From an uncultured Elusimicrobiales bacterium (GTDB lineage: Bacteria; Elusimicrobiota; Elusimicrobia; Elusimicrobiales; Elusimicrobiaceae), in NCBI GenBank assembly GCA_944324645.1, contig CALUXB010000001.1, positions 186,001 through 250,000 of the forward strand: a stretch of 64,000 nucleotides of DNA, in the 5' to 3' direction. Each line of letters opens with the position of its first letter. Position 1 is the stretch's first letter. Of this stretch, positions 23,860 through 32,333 are shown piece after piece. The position numbers were made by a program, and so were the translations under genes. The notes under the pieces were generated by a model. That model was not told the origin of the DNA and ran no database searches. It saw only the letters and a program-made list of their open reading frames with translations.

Positions 23860-25032
23860 ATGTATTTTTTAAAGAAGAAAGCCTTTACATTGGCAGAATT
23901 GTTGGTTGTCGTCATCGTTTTGGGTGTATTGGCTGCAATTGCTGCCCCTAAGTTTTCACGTGTATTAGAAACACGAAAAACTACAGAGGCAGAGAATATT
24001 TTTGCGGCCGTACGTACAGAGCAGGAAAACCGCTGTGTGTTTGGAAAGAGCTATTCTGTAGATAAAACTCAACTGGCTATGCTTAGTGATGCTGATAGCA
24101 GCAGTAATTATACCTATGGCTTAACTGAGCAGGGTATAACCGCTGCTTCTGCCAAAGGTTATGCACTGAAGATGCTCTCTTATAAGGATGGGGAAATCTG
24201 TTGTGAAGGGGAATATTGCTCCAGCTTAAATAAACAATATCCTCTTTGTTCTTCCTTAACGGTACCAACGGATGAGTGTGCCAGTACTGAGGCGGTAACT
24301 GTGCCTGAGCCGGAACCGGAACCCGAACCAGAACCTGCCCCAGTCTATGAGTGCGATATAAATGCTAGACCAATAACATCGCAGTTTTGTGGCACGCGCT
24401 GTGGGCGCCAGAGCCGTGAGATATCTTGTGATACTTCTACTGGACAATGGAAGACAGGCCCTTGGGGTGCTTGTGAAGATTCCTCTGCCGCAGAGTGTGA
24501 TTTTCCGTCTGTAGATTGGTCCGGAGGAATTCTGTGTTCTTCAGGGACTAGTTGGAGCAAAATCCTGACGGGGAAGGCTACAGTTCCTAATGATTTTCAA
24601 CTTAAAACCTATTCTAACACTATCATAAGTGAGACTGTAACAGTGGATGATGTGGAGAGGGTTTCTGCTACAAGAAAACCTGTTGTCTCAATAGCATCTT
24701 TAAATTCAAACCGTTCAGGCCGTATTTGTAACAGTAAGTGCCAATGGGAAAATATGAGCTGCCCTGATGATCCGGATGGAAATGTAGAAATCGTTGATTC
24801 TGACGATGATGTTGAAGATGAGATTATCTCTCCTGGAACTGGTAGTGGCAGCAGCGGCGGTGGCGGCGGCGGTGGTGGCGGCGGCGACCTTTTAATTGAT
24901 AATCCAGGTACCGATTGCAAGGCTGGATTTGGCCATCTGACAGATGATCTTGGTGCTGTAGTTGGATCTTACTCGACAGACTGCAGTGGAAATATCAGTA
25001 ACGTGTTTATGTATCAGAATTCTTTGAGATAA
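23860..25032 (+). CDS. Large modular type IV pilin-like protein
   Basis: 390 residues, more than twice the other pilins. MYFLKKKA|FTLAELLVVVIVLGVLAA has Glu5 but Ala instead of Gly before the cleavage site. After a ~110-residue pilin head comes a spacer of Glu-Pro repeats (near residue 150), then a cysteine-rich segment with CGTRCGRQSREISC and WKTGPWGAC, reminiscent of thrombospondin-type modules, an acidic stretch (VDSDDDVEDE) and a run of ten glycines near residue 338. The build suggests a surface-displayed adhesin or tip pilin. It has a normal ribosome site (GGGGAGG) and lacks the inverted-repeat cassette seen at the other six pilins. Confidence 0.8.
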   Translation: MYFLKKKAFTLAELLVVVIVLGVLAAIAAPKFSRVLETRKTTEAENIFAAVRTEQENRCVFGKSYSVDKTQLAMLSDADSSSNYTYGLTEQGITAASAKGYALKMLSYKDGEICCEGEYCSSLNKQYPLCSSLTVPTDECASTEAVTVPEPEPEPEPEPAPVYECDINARPITSQFCGTRCGRQSREISCDTSTGQWKTGPWGACEDSSAAECDFPSVDWSGGILCSSGTSWSKILTGKATVPNDFQLKTYSNTIISETVTVDDVERVSATRKPVVSIASLNSNRSGRICNSKCQWENMSCPDDPDGNVEIVDSDDDVEDEIISPGTGSGSSGGGGGGGGGGDLLIDNPGTDCKAGFGHLTDDLGAVVGSYSTDCSGNISNVFMYQNSLR

Positions 25033-25047
25033 AATGTTCTTATTATC

Positions 25048-25080
25048 AAAACTCCCCGACTGTTTGGTCGGGGAGTTTTT
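25048..25080. terminator. Bidirectional terminator
   Basis: AAAACTCCCCGAC, loop, GTCGGGGAGTTTTT between the converging large pilin and SEC-C genes. Confidence 0.85.
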
Positions 25081-25082
25081 AA

Positions 25083-25499
25083 TTATTGGTCTTTGCCACA
25101 GCACTTTTTATATTTCTTGCCGCTGCCGCACGGGCAAGGGTCGTTGCGCCCAATGCGCGGCCCCTCGTGCACGACAGTTTCCACCTTGGGCACGCCGCCG
25201 GCTTGTTCGGCCTTGAGCTCGGCTTCGTGGGCTTTCATCCATTTTTTCATTTGGCGGATGCTTTTAAAATCCACCCCGTCTTTTTCCATACGTTTGGCAA
25301 TATCTATAAAACGCTGTTTAATTTGCGGGTCTTTGAGTTTGTTCTTAATCATACCCGGCAAAGAGTCTATCTCACGCTCAATACGCTGTTCAATACTCTC
25401 TTTTTGGGGTTTTTGATCCGCTTTTTGCGTTTCGGCAACAGTTGCCTGAGCCGGCTGCGTTGTTTCTTCAGCGGTTTTCTTTTTAAACGGATTCCACAT
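25083..25499 (-). CDS. SEC-C motif protein
   Basis: 138 residues. The C-terminus [21 protein letters not shown] is the zinc-binding tail otherwise found on SecA, where it contacts SecB and ribosomes. The rest is charged and helical: a Gln/Thr/Ala-rich N-terminus (residues 9-35) and a region [21 protein letters not shown] to [13 protein letters not shown] with no recognised enzyme. Such small SEC-C proteins are thought to bind ribosomes or act as chaperone adaptors, but function here is open. Ribosome site AAGGAG upstream. It is 24 bases behind the tandem ATPase genes and may belong to their operon. Confidence 0.8.
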   Translation of the reverse strand: MWNPFKKKTAEETTQPAQATVAETQKADQKPQKESIEQRIEREIDSLPGMIKNKLKDPQIKQRFIDIAKRMEKDGVDFKSIRQMKKWMKAHEAELKAEQAGGVPKVETVVHEGPRIGRNDPCPCGSGKKYKKCCGKDQ

Positions 25500-25523
25500 A
25501 CAATTTAAAACTCCTTAAACAAA

Positions 25524-26090
25524 TTAGTGAAGTAAGTTCTCTACGAAATTTTTGATAATTTCGGCTTTTTCAAAGTAATGTTTGCTGCGCGGAACTACCA
25601 AGCGGTTGGGGTGCTTTTCCCAAATTTTGAGGATTTTATCGTCAATTTCAAACGCCTGTTGTAATGTTTCCGTGCGCACATTGGTGGCTTGATAGAAATC
25701 TTTTTCCGGCGGAGGGGAGAGGTGAATGACCGCATCGTAGCGGGCAAGTTCCGCCTCCAAACTGCTGTTCATTGCTTTAAAGAAATCTTCCGGTCCTTTG
25801 GGCCAATAAACAGCGCCGTCAATAGAGCCGCGGTCACACACAACCAGCGGTGCAGAAGAGGTAACATCGGCCAGCTGTTCCAGCTGGTGTACGGTATAAA
25901 AAATAATGCGCTGGGCGTGTTCAATATGCAGCGGGCTGTTGTCTTTGCGCGGGAAACCGCCGCTATAAATCAATGTAGCCGCTTCCTGTACTAACTCTAT
26001 TTTGTTGCCGAACGTTTCCTTTAAAATGGACAACGCCGTAGTTTTGCCGCCGCTGGGGCCGCCGGTTAAAACGATTTTCTTTTTGCTCAT
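25524..26090 (-). CDS. P-loop ATPase/kinase of AAA_28 type, copy B
   Basis: 188 residues. Walker A GGPSGGKTTALSILKE at the N-terminus, a QEAATLIYSGGFPR segment, VVCDRGSIDGAVYWP as the Walker B-like region, and an Arg-rich lid (VRTETLQQAFEID). This is the NadR-kinase/thymidylate-kinase-like AAA_28 group, usually of unknown substrate. It is about 60 percent identical by eye to the gene just upstream, with which it overlaps by 4 nt (ATGA); a tandem duplication is obvious. Possible substrates are nucleosides or small phosphate acceptors; not determinable here. Confidence 0.75.
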   Translation of the reverse strand: MSKKKIVLTGGPSGGKTTALSILKETFGNKIELVQEAATLIYSGGFPRKDNSPLHIEHAQRIIFYTVHQLEQLADVTSSAPLVVCDRGSIDGAVYWPKGPEDFFKAMNSSLEAELARYDAVIHLSPPPEKDFYQATNVRTETLQQAFEIDDKILKIWEKHPNRLVVPRSKHYFEKAEIIKNFVENLLH

Positions 26091-26665
26091 TTGTTCTCCT
26101 CCTGAGGAAGAAGAGTTTCTATAAAGTCTTTAATGATGCCCGCCTTTTGGAAGAAATGGTCCATAGAGGGCAACACCATACGGTTGGGATGTTTTTCCCA
26201 AATTTTTAAAATCTTGCGGTCAATACGAGAAGCCTCCTCCAGCGTTTCGGTGCGTACGCGGGTGGACTGGTAAAACTCTGCCTTCAGCGGAGGGGAAAGG
26301 TGAATGACCGCATCATAGCGGGCAATCTGTTCATCCAGCGTGGTGCCCATATGGGCAAAAAAGTCGTCTATCCCTTCCGGCCAATAGACGGCGGCGTCTA
26401 CGGTGCCGCGGTCGCACACAATCAGCTCAGCCGAGGTGGTTTGCATAGCCAGGCTTTCCATTTGCTGGGTGGCGTAGAAAATAATACGCTGGGCGGCGTG
26501 TACGTGCTCCACACTGCCGTCTTTGCGCGGGAAACCGCCGCTGAAAATCATCGTAGCCGCTTCCGGCACTACTTCTATTCTGTTGCCAAACGTTTCTTTA
26601 AGCACCGAGAGGGCCGTGGTTTTTCCGCCGTTAGGACCTCCGGTAATGGCAATGCGTTTTGTCAT
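26087..26665 (-). CDS. P-loop ATPase/kinase of AAA_28 type, copy A
   Basis: 192 residues, paralogue of copy B. Walker A GGPNGGKTTALSVLKE, PEAATMIFSGGFPRKDG, IVCDRGTVDAAVYWPEG and LEEASRIDRKILKIWEKHP are in the same positions. Differences gather in residues 90-115 and the C-terminus (FQKAGIIKDFIETLLPQEEN), which could mean different substrates or a heterodimer. It overlaps the M23 peptidase gene by 4 nt, so peptidase, A and B are translated from one message. No functional link between a P-loop kinase pair and a cell-wall peptidase is established in the families. Confidence 0.75.
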   Translation of the reverse strand: MTKRIAITGGPNGGKTTALSVLKETFGNRIEVVPEAATMIFSGGFPRKDGSVEHVHAAQRIIFYATQQMESLAMQTTSAELIVCDRGTVDAAVYWPEGIDDFFAHMGTTLDEQIARYDAVIHLSPPLKAEFYQSTRVRTETLEEASRIDRKILKIWEKHPNRMVLPSMDHFFQKAGIIKDFIETLLPQEENK

Positions 26666-27954
26666 TGGGCCTCCTGCGTGTCTTCGGCATTTTGCGCCGG
26701 CGGTAAGGCTTTGGCCAGCGCTTCATTTAAAGCTTGCATATAAAGCTCTTTTACTTCTTCAAAGTCTTCCCGCTGCTCTTTAGGCACTGAGCGCAGCGCC
26801 GAGTTGCGGTTCTTCATCTTTAAAAAGTCTATAAATTTATTGTTCTGTTTGATACGGAAATCCAAATGCGGCCCGGTAGAAAGCCCGGTGCTTCCCACAT
26901 AGGCAATGGTATCACCTTGAGTTACTTTCGTCCCTTTTTTGGTCTTTTTGGCAAAGCGGCTTAAATGCCCGTAGGAAGTAACGTAATTGTTGGCGTGGCG
27001 CACTTCCACATAATTGCCAAAGCCGCCTTTTTTGCCAGCAAAAGTAACTACGCCGTCCGCCACCACTTGCACCGGGGTACCGGTGGGGGCGGCATAGTCT
27101 ATGCCCAAATGCGGGCGGCGGATACGCAAAATGGGGTGCATGCGGTTGGGATTAAAACGGGAAGAAATGCGTACCCCGCGGAAACTGATGGGGGATTTTA
27201 AGAACATTTTTTTGGTAATCTTGCCCGTTTTGTCAAAGAATTCATCGTTGTAATAAAAAGCGTAGTTTTCGCCGGTTACCTGGCCTTTGTACATAGCCGC
27301 CACCAGGTCTTGGCCGGTAATGACGCCGTCGCGGGTGTAATGCTCTTCCCACACGGCGGCAAATTGGTCGCCGTTGCGGGTTTCGGTGTTAAAGTCTATA
27401 TTCCAAGAGAAAGCGTCCGTCAAATCTACAATGAGCGGGACGGTTACATCGTCTTTAAGCATGGATTCAAACAGGGAATTTTGAATTTCCCCTGCGGTAC
27501 TTTTGACGCGGGTTAAAATTTCTACGTCGGATTTGCCTGCCACCAGCTGTCCGCCGGCGTCTGCCACGAAATAGCGCGTCAGCCCCTGGTTTAACAACAG
27601 CATGGCAAACTGCCCGTTGGTGGTGGTGGAAATGGAATATTCATCGTCCGGTTGCAGCTTGCGGGTATCGGTTACGGAATTTAATTTATCTACAATTTCA
27701 GATACTTCGCGGTTATCTAATCCCGCTTCCTGCAAGGCCACATAAATGGGTTTTTGTTTTACGGTAAAATCGGTAACGTGTATTTCTTTTTCGCGGGAAT
27801 TGACCAGCTCACGCTGGTTTTTATCGCGCGTAACGGCTATGGTCAGCACGGTGGTCAGCACAATGACCGCCAGCGTCAGCGAATAGAACATCAGGTCGTG
27901 ATAGCGGCGGTAATGGCGGTTAAAAAAAGCAATCAATTTCTGGTACATAAGCAC
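26662..27954 (-). CDS. M23-family cell-wall metallopeptidase
   Basis: 430 residues. A membrane anchor (LMFYSLTLAVIVLTTVLTIAV) near residue 21-41 is followed by a LysM/OapA-like linker region and a C-terminal M23 domain: RPHLGIDYAAPTGTPV with the first zinc His and Asp, and TGLSTGPHLDFRI. The last motif is His-Leu-Asp where most members have His-x-His, so the third zinc ligand would be Asp; this variant occurs in the family but should be noted. It should cut peptidoglycan cross-links in the periplasm and be tied to envelope growth. A C-terminal Glu-rich tail follows. First of a three-gene overlapped set. Confidence 0.88.
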   Translation of the reverse strand: MLMYQKLIAFFNRHYRRYHDLMFYSLTLAVIVLTTVLTIAVTRDKNQRELVNSREKEIHVTDFTVKQKPIYVALQEAGLDNREVSEIVDKLNSVTDTRKLQPDDEYSISTTTNGQFAMLLLNQGLTRYFVADAGGQLVAGKSDVEILTRVKSTAGEIQNSLFESMLKDDVTVPLIVDLTDAFSWNIDFNTETRNGDQFAAVWEEHYTRDGVITGQDLVAAMYKGQVTGENYAFYYNDEFFDKTGKITKKMFLKSPISFRGVRISSRFNPNRMHPILRIRRPHLGIDYAAPTGTPVQVVADGVVTFAGKKGGFGNYVEVRHANNYVTSYGHLSRFAKKTKKGTKVTQGDTIAYVGSTGLSTGPHLDFRIKQNNKFIDFLKMKNRNSALRSVPKEQREDFEEVKELYMQALNEALAKALPPAQNAEDTQEAQ

Positions 27955-27959
27955 ACAAA

Positions 27960-27986
27960 GGCGGCCGGATTTTTTCTCCGGCCGCC
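27960..27986 (-). terminator. Hairpin between ptb and the M23 gene
   Basis: GGCGGCCGGA and TCCGGCCGCC form a strong stem just after ptb. On the minus strand only a short T run follows, so it may attenuate rather than stop transcription. Confidence 0.55.
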
Positions 27987-27997
27987 TGTTTCGTTCG

Positions 27998-28915
27998 TTA
28001 TTTTTGGTCTTTTAAGAAAGAGCACAACGCAATGGCGTTGAGTTTGACTTTCGGGTCATCGGCGCGGGAAGGCAAGATGACCGGTATGGTCGGCCCCACC
28101 AAAATGGCGGCCGCTTCCATATGATCGCCAAAGAAAGCCAGCGCTTTGTAAAGCGGATTGGCCGCGTCCAGGTCCGGCAGCATTAAAATATCGGCGTCTC
28201 CGGCTACTTGTTTGCCCGTAATGCCTTTTTCAGCTGCTTTTTGGGCAGAGAGAGAAATGTACAAATCATACGGCCCTTCCACCGTGCAGCCCGTGATTTT
28301 GCCCTCGGCATTCATCTGGGCCAGCGCCGCCGCTTCCACGGTGCTGGGGATTTTTTCGTTCACTTTTTCCACCGGGCAAACGCAGGATACTTTGGGGTGT
28401 TCCAAGCCCAGTTTGTGCATCGTGTTGACGGCGTTTTGAATAATTTTGGCTTTTTGTTCTAGCGTAGGCGCGATGACGACGGCGGAGTCAGTTACGGCAA
28501 AAGGCTTTTTGTATTTAGGCGTGCTGAACAGCACAAAGTGAGACAGAAGCGCCCCTTCCGGCACCAGGTGTGCCTCTTTATTTAAGATGGCTTTCATATA
28601 ATACTTGGTGTCCACCAACCCTTTAATCAAGAAATCGCCTTTGCCGGCTAAAATCTGGTCCACCGCCAGTTTGCACATGGTGGGTACGTCTTCACAGTCA
28701 ATAAATTCAAATTTATCTTCTTTCAGGCCGGCCGCTTTGACCATTTCTTTTACTTGGGCCATAGGGCCGATTAAAATGCCGTGGGAGATAAGGCCGTTGT
28801 CGTCGGCCATTTTAATGGCTTGCAATGCTTCTGCATTGTTGGCGCCGGGTACAACTACGCGGTTTGATTTGCCTTTTACCTGATTAATCAGGTCTTGAAA
28901 ACTATTAAACTTCAT
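27998..28915 (-). CDS. ptb: Phosphate butyryltransferase
   Basis: 305 residues, the length of Ptb rather than Pta. Family features include VVPGANNAEALQAIKMAD at the N-terminus, SHFVLFSTPKYKKPFAVTDSAV near residue 128, CVCPVEKVNEKIPSTVEA and DALLMLPDLDAAN-like DADILMLPDLDAAN near residue 245. It converts acyl-CoA (butyryl, isobutyryl or isovaleryl) and phosphate to acyl phosphate. Butyrate kinase is encoded 12 bases upstream in the same operon, so the pair would make ATP by substrate-level phosphorylation. With lpd in the same run, branched-chain keto-acid fermentation is more likely than classical butyrate formation. Confidence 0.88.
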   Translation of the reverse strand: MKFNSFQDLINQVKGKSNRVVVPGANNAEALQAIKMADDNGLISHGILIGPMAQVKEMVKAAGLKEDKFEFIDCEDVPTMCKLAVDQILAGKGDFLIKGLVDTKYYMKAILNKEAHLVPEGALLSHFVLFSTPKYKKPFAVTDSAVVIAPTLEQKAKIIQNAVNTMHKLGLEHPKVSCVCPVEKVNEKIPSTVEAAALAQMNAEGKITGCTVEGPYDLYISLSAQKAAEKGITGKQVAGDADILMLPDLDAANPLYKALAFFGDHMEAAAILVGPTIPVILPSRADDPKVKLNAIALCSFLKDQK

Positions 28916-28927
28916 ATTTGCAGCTCC

Positions 28928-30166
28928 TTAAGAATAATGTTTAACCATAGAGGGGTTTTCCAAAGCGCGGCGGGCCGCGTCGCGCAAGGCGTCTTTTTCT
29001 TCACTGCCCGGGAATACATAAATAGGGGCTATCCAGCCCACCTGCCGGGCAATTTCGTGCGGGATATATTTGCTGTGCATCAGCCCTCCCGTAAGGGCGA
29101 TAAAATCCACTTTTCCTTCCAACACTACGGCCTGCGCACCGATTTCTTTGGACATCTGGTATATCATAGCGTCTAAAGCTTCTTTGGCTTTTTCGCGGGT
29201 GCAGCAAATTAAAGAGCCCGGGCGTTTCTTGCCGTTTTGTATAAATTCTTCCAGCTCTTTGACGTCGTATGTGCCGGTGTAGGCGGCCAGACCGCCTTTG
29301 CCGCGCATTTTGAGGCGGATATCTTTTTGTGTGTATTTGCCGGAAAAGCACATGGCAGTCAATCCGGCGCAGGGCACAGTGCCGCTGCGCTGCGGGGTCA
29401 TAGGGCCTTCCCCTTCGTAGCCGTTGCTGACATCTACCACTTTGCCTTTACGGTGCGCCCCGATGGAGATGCCGCCCCCGCCGTGGCAAACAATGCAGTT
29501 GACTTTCTCGTATATTGTGCCCTGTTTCTCGGCAATCAAACGGGCTACGCGCTTTTGGCTTAAAGCGTGAAAAATGGAAATGCGCGGGTTTTCCGGCATA
29601 CCGCTGTAGCGCGCCAAGGGTTGTAGCTCGTCAATAACCACCGGGTTAGCAATAAAGCTGGGGCATTTGGCGTATTTGGCAATTTCGCGCGCCAAAATGC
29701 CGCCCAAATTGCACGGATGAATGCCGCCGTAGCGGCCGGTTTCCAAATCGGAGACCATTTGGTCGTTGACTTCATATACGCCGCCTGCCACGGAGCGGAT
29801 AAACCCGCCGCGCCCGATGACGGCGTCAATCTCTTTAAGGGGTACTTTGTGGTCTATCAGGTAGTCTAAAATCAGTTTTTTGCGAAGAGGCAACTGCTCA
29901 GTTACATTTTTTCCTTCGTAGGGTTCCAGGTCGGTTAAAGAATAGCGCACGGTTACTTCAAAGACGGGTTTATTGCCCCGGTAGTAACCGATGTCGTCTG
30001 AAGTAGAGCCCGGATTGATGACCAAAATGTTGGGTTGCATAGAAACGGCGCCTCTTTGTTTTCTATATTCTAACATTTTACGCGCTCTTGCGCCTGCCGG
30101 GCCCAGTGCGCGGGCTCTTTTTTTGATTTTGCCTAAAATATCCTTCGGGTCAATGGGTAGGGTCAT
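28928..30166 (-). CDS. buk: Butyrate kinase
   Basis: 412 residues from 30166, which has a good ribosome site (AGGAGA, ~9 nt) and overlaps trmJ by 17 nt. The family start would be the ATG at 30040 (MQPNILVINPGSTSDDIGYY), giving 370 residues; the 42 extra residues are Arg/Lys-rich and not part of known Buk domains. ASKHA-kinase motifs: NPGSTS phosphate loop, VIGRGGF, FIANPVVIDEL, CHGGGGISIGAH and FIALTGGLMHSK. It turns acyl phosphate and ADP into acid and ATP, paired with ptb. Which start is used cannot be decided from sequence. Confidence 0.9.
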   Translation of the reverse strand: MTLPIDPKDILGKIKKRARALGPAGARARKMLEYRKQRGAVSMQPNILVINPGSTSDDIGYYRGNKPVFEVTVRYSLTDLEPYEGKNVTEQLPLRKKLILDYLIDHKVPLKEIDAVIGRGGFIRSVAGGVYEVNDQMVSDLETGRYGGIHPCNLGGILAREIAKYAKCPSFIANPVVIDELQPLARYSGMPENPRISIFHALSQKRVARLIAEKQGTIYEKVNCIVCHGGGGISIGAHRKGKVVDVSNGYEGEGPMTPQRSGTVPCAGLTAMCFSGKYTQKDIRLKMRGKGGLAAYTGTYDVKELEEFIQNGKKRPGSLICCTREKAKEALDAMIYQMSKEIGAQAVVLEGKVDFIALTGGLMHSKYIPHEIARQVGWIAPIYVFPGSEEKDALRDAARRALENPSMVKHYS

Positions 30167-30881
30167 AGGGCTTCTCCTGTAAATGGCCGTGGACGTAGAA
30201 CGCAAAGTTTTTGATAAAAAACAAATCGTTTTTGGACAAATTGCTTTTGCGCAGCAAAATGCGCATAATTTCTTTACGCTGGTCCGGAGTGCAATCGTAT
30301 TTAAAGCCGCTGGCCTGCATCAGGCTTTCTAGCTCTTCCACCACCCGCTCCGTTTCGGCAAAAGTGGCTTTGATGTTTTTGGGCTCTTTATGCGGCAGCG
30401 GCTGGCTTTGGCGGGCCAGCTCGTAGCAGGTTAAAATAACGGCCTGCGCTAAATTGACGGAGGGCTGCTTGGCGGTGGTGGGAATATGGAGCACCGCGCC
30501 GCACAGCTCTATATCTTCGTTGGAAAGGCCCGTTTTTTCGTTGCCAAACACCAGCGCTGTTTTCCCTTCCGGCTGGGTTTGCAGCCAATCTGGCAAATGC
30601 GGCAGGGTAACAAAATTTTGGTTTAAGCGGCGGTTGCGCAAAGCAGATGTAGCTAAAGAGAGCGGACAGTCTGCCAGCGCCTGCGGCAAGGTGTCAAAAA
30701 TACGGGCCTTTTTTAAAATATCCTGTGCCCCCACCGCGCTCACGGCGTCTTGGAAAGCAACGGTAAAAGGGTCCACCAGGCGCAGCTCAGAGAGGCCAAA
30801 ATTCGCCATCGCCCGCGCGGCGGCCCCGATATTGTTGGGGTCGCGCGGGCGAACGAGAATAACAACAAAGGGGCGGGTCAT
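30150..30881 (-). CDS. tRNA 2'-O-methyltransferase, TrmJ type (SpoU family)
   Basis: 243 residues. SPOUT motifs: VILVRPRDPNNIGAAARAM at the N-terminus, ALVFGNEKTGLSNEDIELC with the motif 2 Gly-rich knot near residue 115, and IPTTAKQPSVNLAQAVILTCYELAR as motif 3. The C-terminal ~80 residues form the helical extension found in TrmJ (LRKSNLSKNDLFFIKNF). The enzyme would methylate the 2'-hydroxyl of tRNA position 32. It sits inside the lpd-buk-ptb run, overlapping lpd by 4 nt, which looks like operon sharing rather than functional linkage. Confidence 0.86.
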   Translation of the reverse strand: MTRPFVVILVRPRDPNNIGAAARAMANFGLSELRLVDPFTVAFQDAVSAVGAQDILKKARIFDTLPQALADCPLSLATSALRNRRLNQNFVTLPHLPDWLQTQPEGKTALVFGNEKTGLSNEDIELCGAVLHIPTTAKQPSVNLAQAVILTCYELARQSQPLPHKEPKNIKATFAETERVVEELESLMQASGFKYDCTPDQRKEIMRILLRKSNLSKNDLFFIKNFAFYVHGHLQEKPYDPTH

Positions 30882-32251
30882 CGGGCTAAAGCCTCTCCAA
30901 TAGCTTCGCTGACCGTTGGGTGCGGGAAAATGACCTGCTGTAATTGCTCTGCCGTAAATCCCGCTTGCAGCGCTACAGTAAAAGCGCTGATAATTTCCGA
31001 AGCGTTCGGCCCTGCCAGCGTGGCCCCCAACAGGCGGCCGGTATTTTTATCACTAATGATTTCTACAAATCCTTCCGGAGCGGCCATTGTCAGCGCGCGT
31101 CCGTTGGCCAGCATAAACACTTTCTGGGCTTTTACTTCCAGCCCTTGCGCTTGAGCCTGCGCGCGGGTTAGGCCCACGCCGGCCACTTCCGGCACAGTAT
31201 AGACGGCATTGGGCACCCATTCATTATGATAGGTTTGGCTTTTGCCACAAATGTTATGCGCCGCCACCACCCCCTGGCGCGTGCCGGCGTGGGCCAACAG
31301 CGCCAACCCGGTTACGTCCCCGGCGGCGTAAATATGGTCTTTTACCTGCAGAGTGCGGGGGTTGACGCCCACAATGCCCTTGCGGTTCCATTCCAGACCA
31401 ATACTTTCCAGATGTAAATCCGCCAAATTGCATTGGCGCCCAATGGCAACCAATACGGCCTCAGCCTCCAGCGTGCCGCTTTGGTCCAGGGTTAAAACGG
31501 CTTTGTCTGCTTCGGTGTGGGCGTCGGTTACGCTTTTGCCCAGCCACAAGGTAACGCCGTGCTTTTGCAGGCTTTGGGCAATCAGGCGTGAAACAGCTTC
31601 GTCCATATTGGGCAGCAGGCGCGGCTGCATTTCCACCAGGTGCACTTCTACGCCTAGAGAAGACATCAGCGTGGCAAACTCACAGCCGATGGCCCCTCCG
31701 CCCACAATCACCAACCGTTTGGGCAGCTGCGGGATTTGGAAAATGGTGCTGTTGTCATATACGCGGTCTTTTATTTTGTCAAACGGGGGCGGTACAAATG
31801 CCGTACTGCCGGCGGCGATGATAATAGAGTCAAAAGAGAGCTCTTGGCTTTGGTCTTTTTGCGTTATATGCAGGGTGTGTGCGTCTTTAAAAGAGGCCAC
31901 CCCCTCTATATACTGTATTTTAGCCTGGCGAAACATAGCCAAAATGCCGGCGGCCAGTTTTTGGCTGACCAGTTGCTGGCGTTTTTGAATTTTGGGCCAA
32001 TCCAGCGCTTTTAAAATTTGCTCTGCGGCGGGGGCGGCCGTTTCCTGACACAAGGCGGCGATATCGCGCACCGCATCAAAGCGGTGGGCTGCGTCTAAAA
32101 GAGATTTAGATGGAATGCACCCGCTGTGCAGGCATACCCCGCCGGCGAGGGCTTTTTCCACTACCGTTACTTCCGCACCCAGTTTGGCGGCGGCCAACGC
32201 CGCGGGATAGCCGGCTGGCCCGGCCCCGATGACGGCTATTTTGAGGGACAT
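30878..32251 (-). CDS. lpdA: Dihydrolipoamide dehydrogenase (E3)
   Basis: 457 residues. FAD site IAVIGAGPAGYPAALAAAKLG, redox disulphide GGVCLHSGCIPSK, NAD site RLVIVGGGAIGCEFATLMSSLG, YAAGDVTG and the C-terminal dimer motif FPHPTVSEAIGEAL with the active-site His (and Glu). It reoxidises dihydrolipoamide in 2-oxo-acid dehydrogenases or glycine cleavage. The E1/E2 genes are not in the window. Its place ahead of buk and ptb resembles the bkd-type clusters (ptb-buk-lpd-E1-E2) for branched-chain keto acids. Ribosome site TGGAGA present. Confidence 0.94.
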   Translation of the reverse strand: MSLKIAVIGAGPAGYPAALAAAKLGAEVTVVEKALAGGVCLHSGCIPSKSLLDAAHRFDAVRDIAALCQETAAPAAEQILKALDWPKIQKRQQLVSQKLAAGILAMFRQAKIQYIEGVASFKDAHTLHITQKDQSQELSFDSIIIAAGSTAFVPPPFDKIKDRVYDNSTIFQIPQLPKRLVIVGGGAIGCEFATLMSSLGVEVHLVEMQPRLLPNMDEAVSRLIAQSLQKHGVTLWLGKSVTDAHTEADKAVLTLDQSGTLEAEAVLVAIGRQCNLADLHLESIGLEWNRKGIVGVNPRTLQVKDHIYAAGDVTGLALLAHAGTRQGVVAAHNICGKSQTYHNEWVPNAVYTVPEVAGVGLTRAQAQAQGLEVKAQKVFMLANGRALTMAAPEGFVEIISDKNTGRLLGATLAGPNASEIISAFTVALQAGFTAEQLQQVIFPHPTVSEAIGEALAR

Positions 32252-32321
32252 AGATTCTCCATATATGTTATAAAAGGTATATTTTCTTGTATTCTACCAT
32301 TAAAAACAGCAGGAAAAAACA

Positions 32322-32327
32322 TATAAT
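32322..32327 (+). promoter_or_regulatory. -10 box 6 nt ahead of radC (leaderless start)
   Basis: Perfect TATAAT followed by TAAATT and then the radC ATG. No ribosome site is present. No good -35 is seen at the expected place. Confidence 0.5.
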
Positions 32328-32333
32328 TAAATT

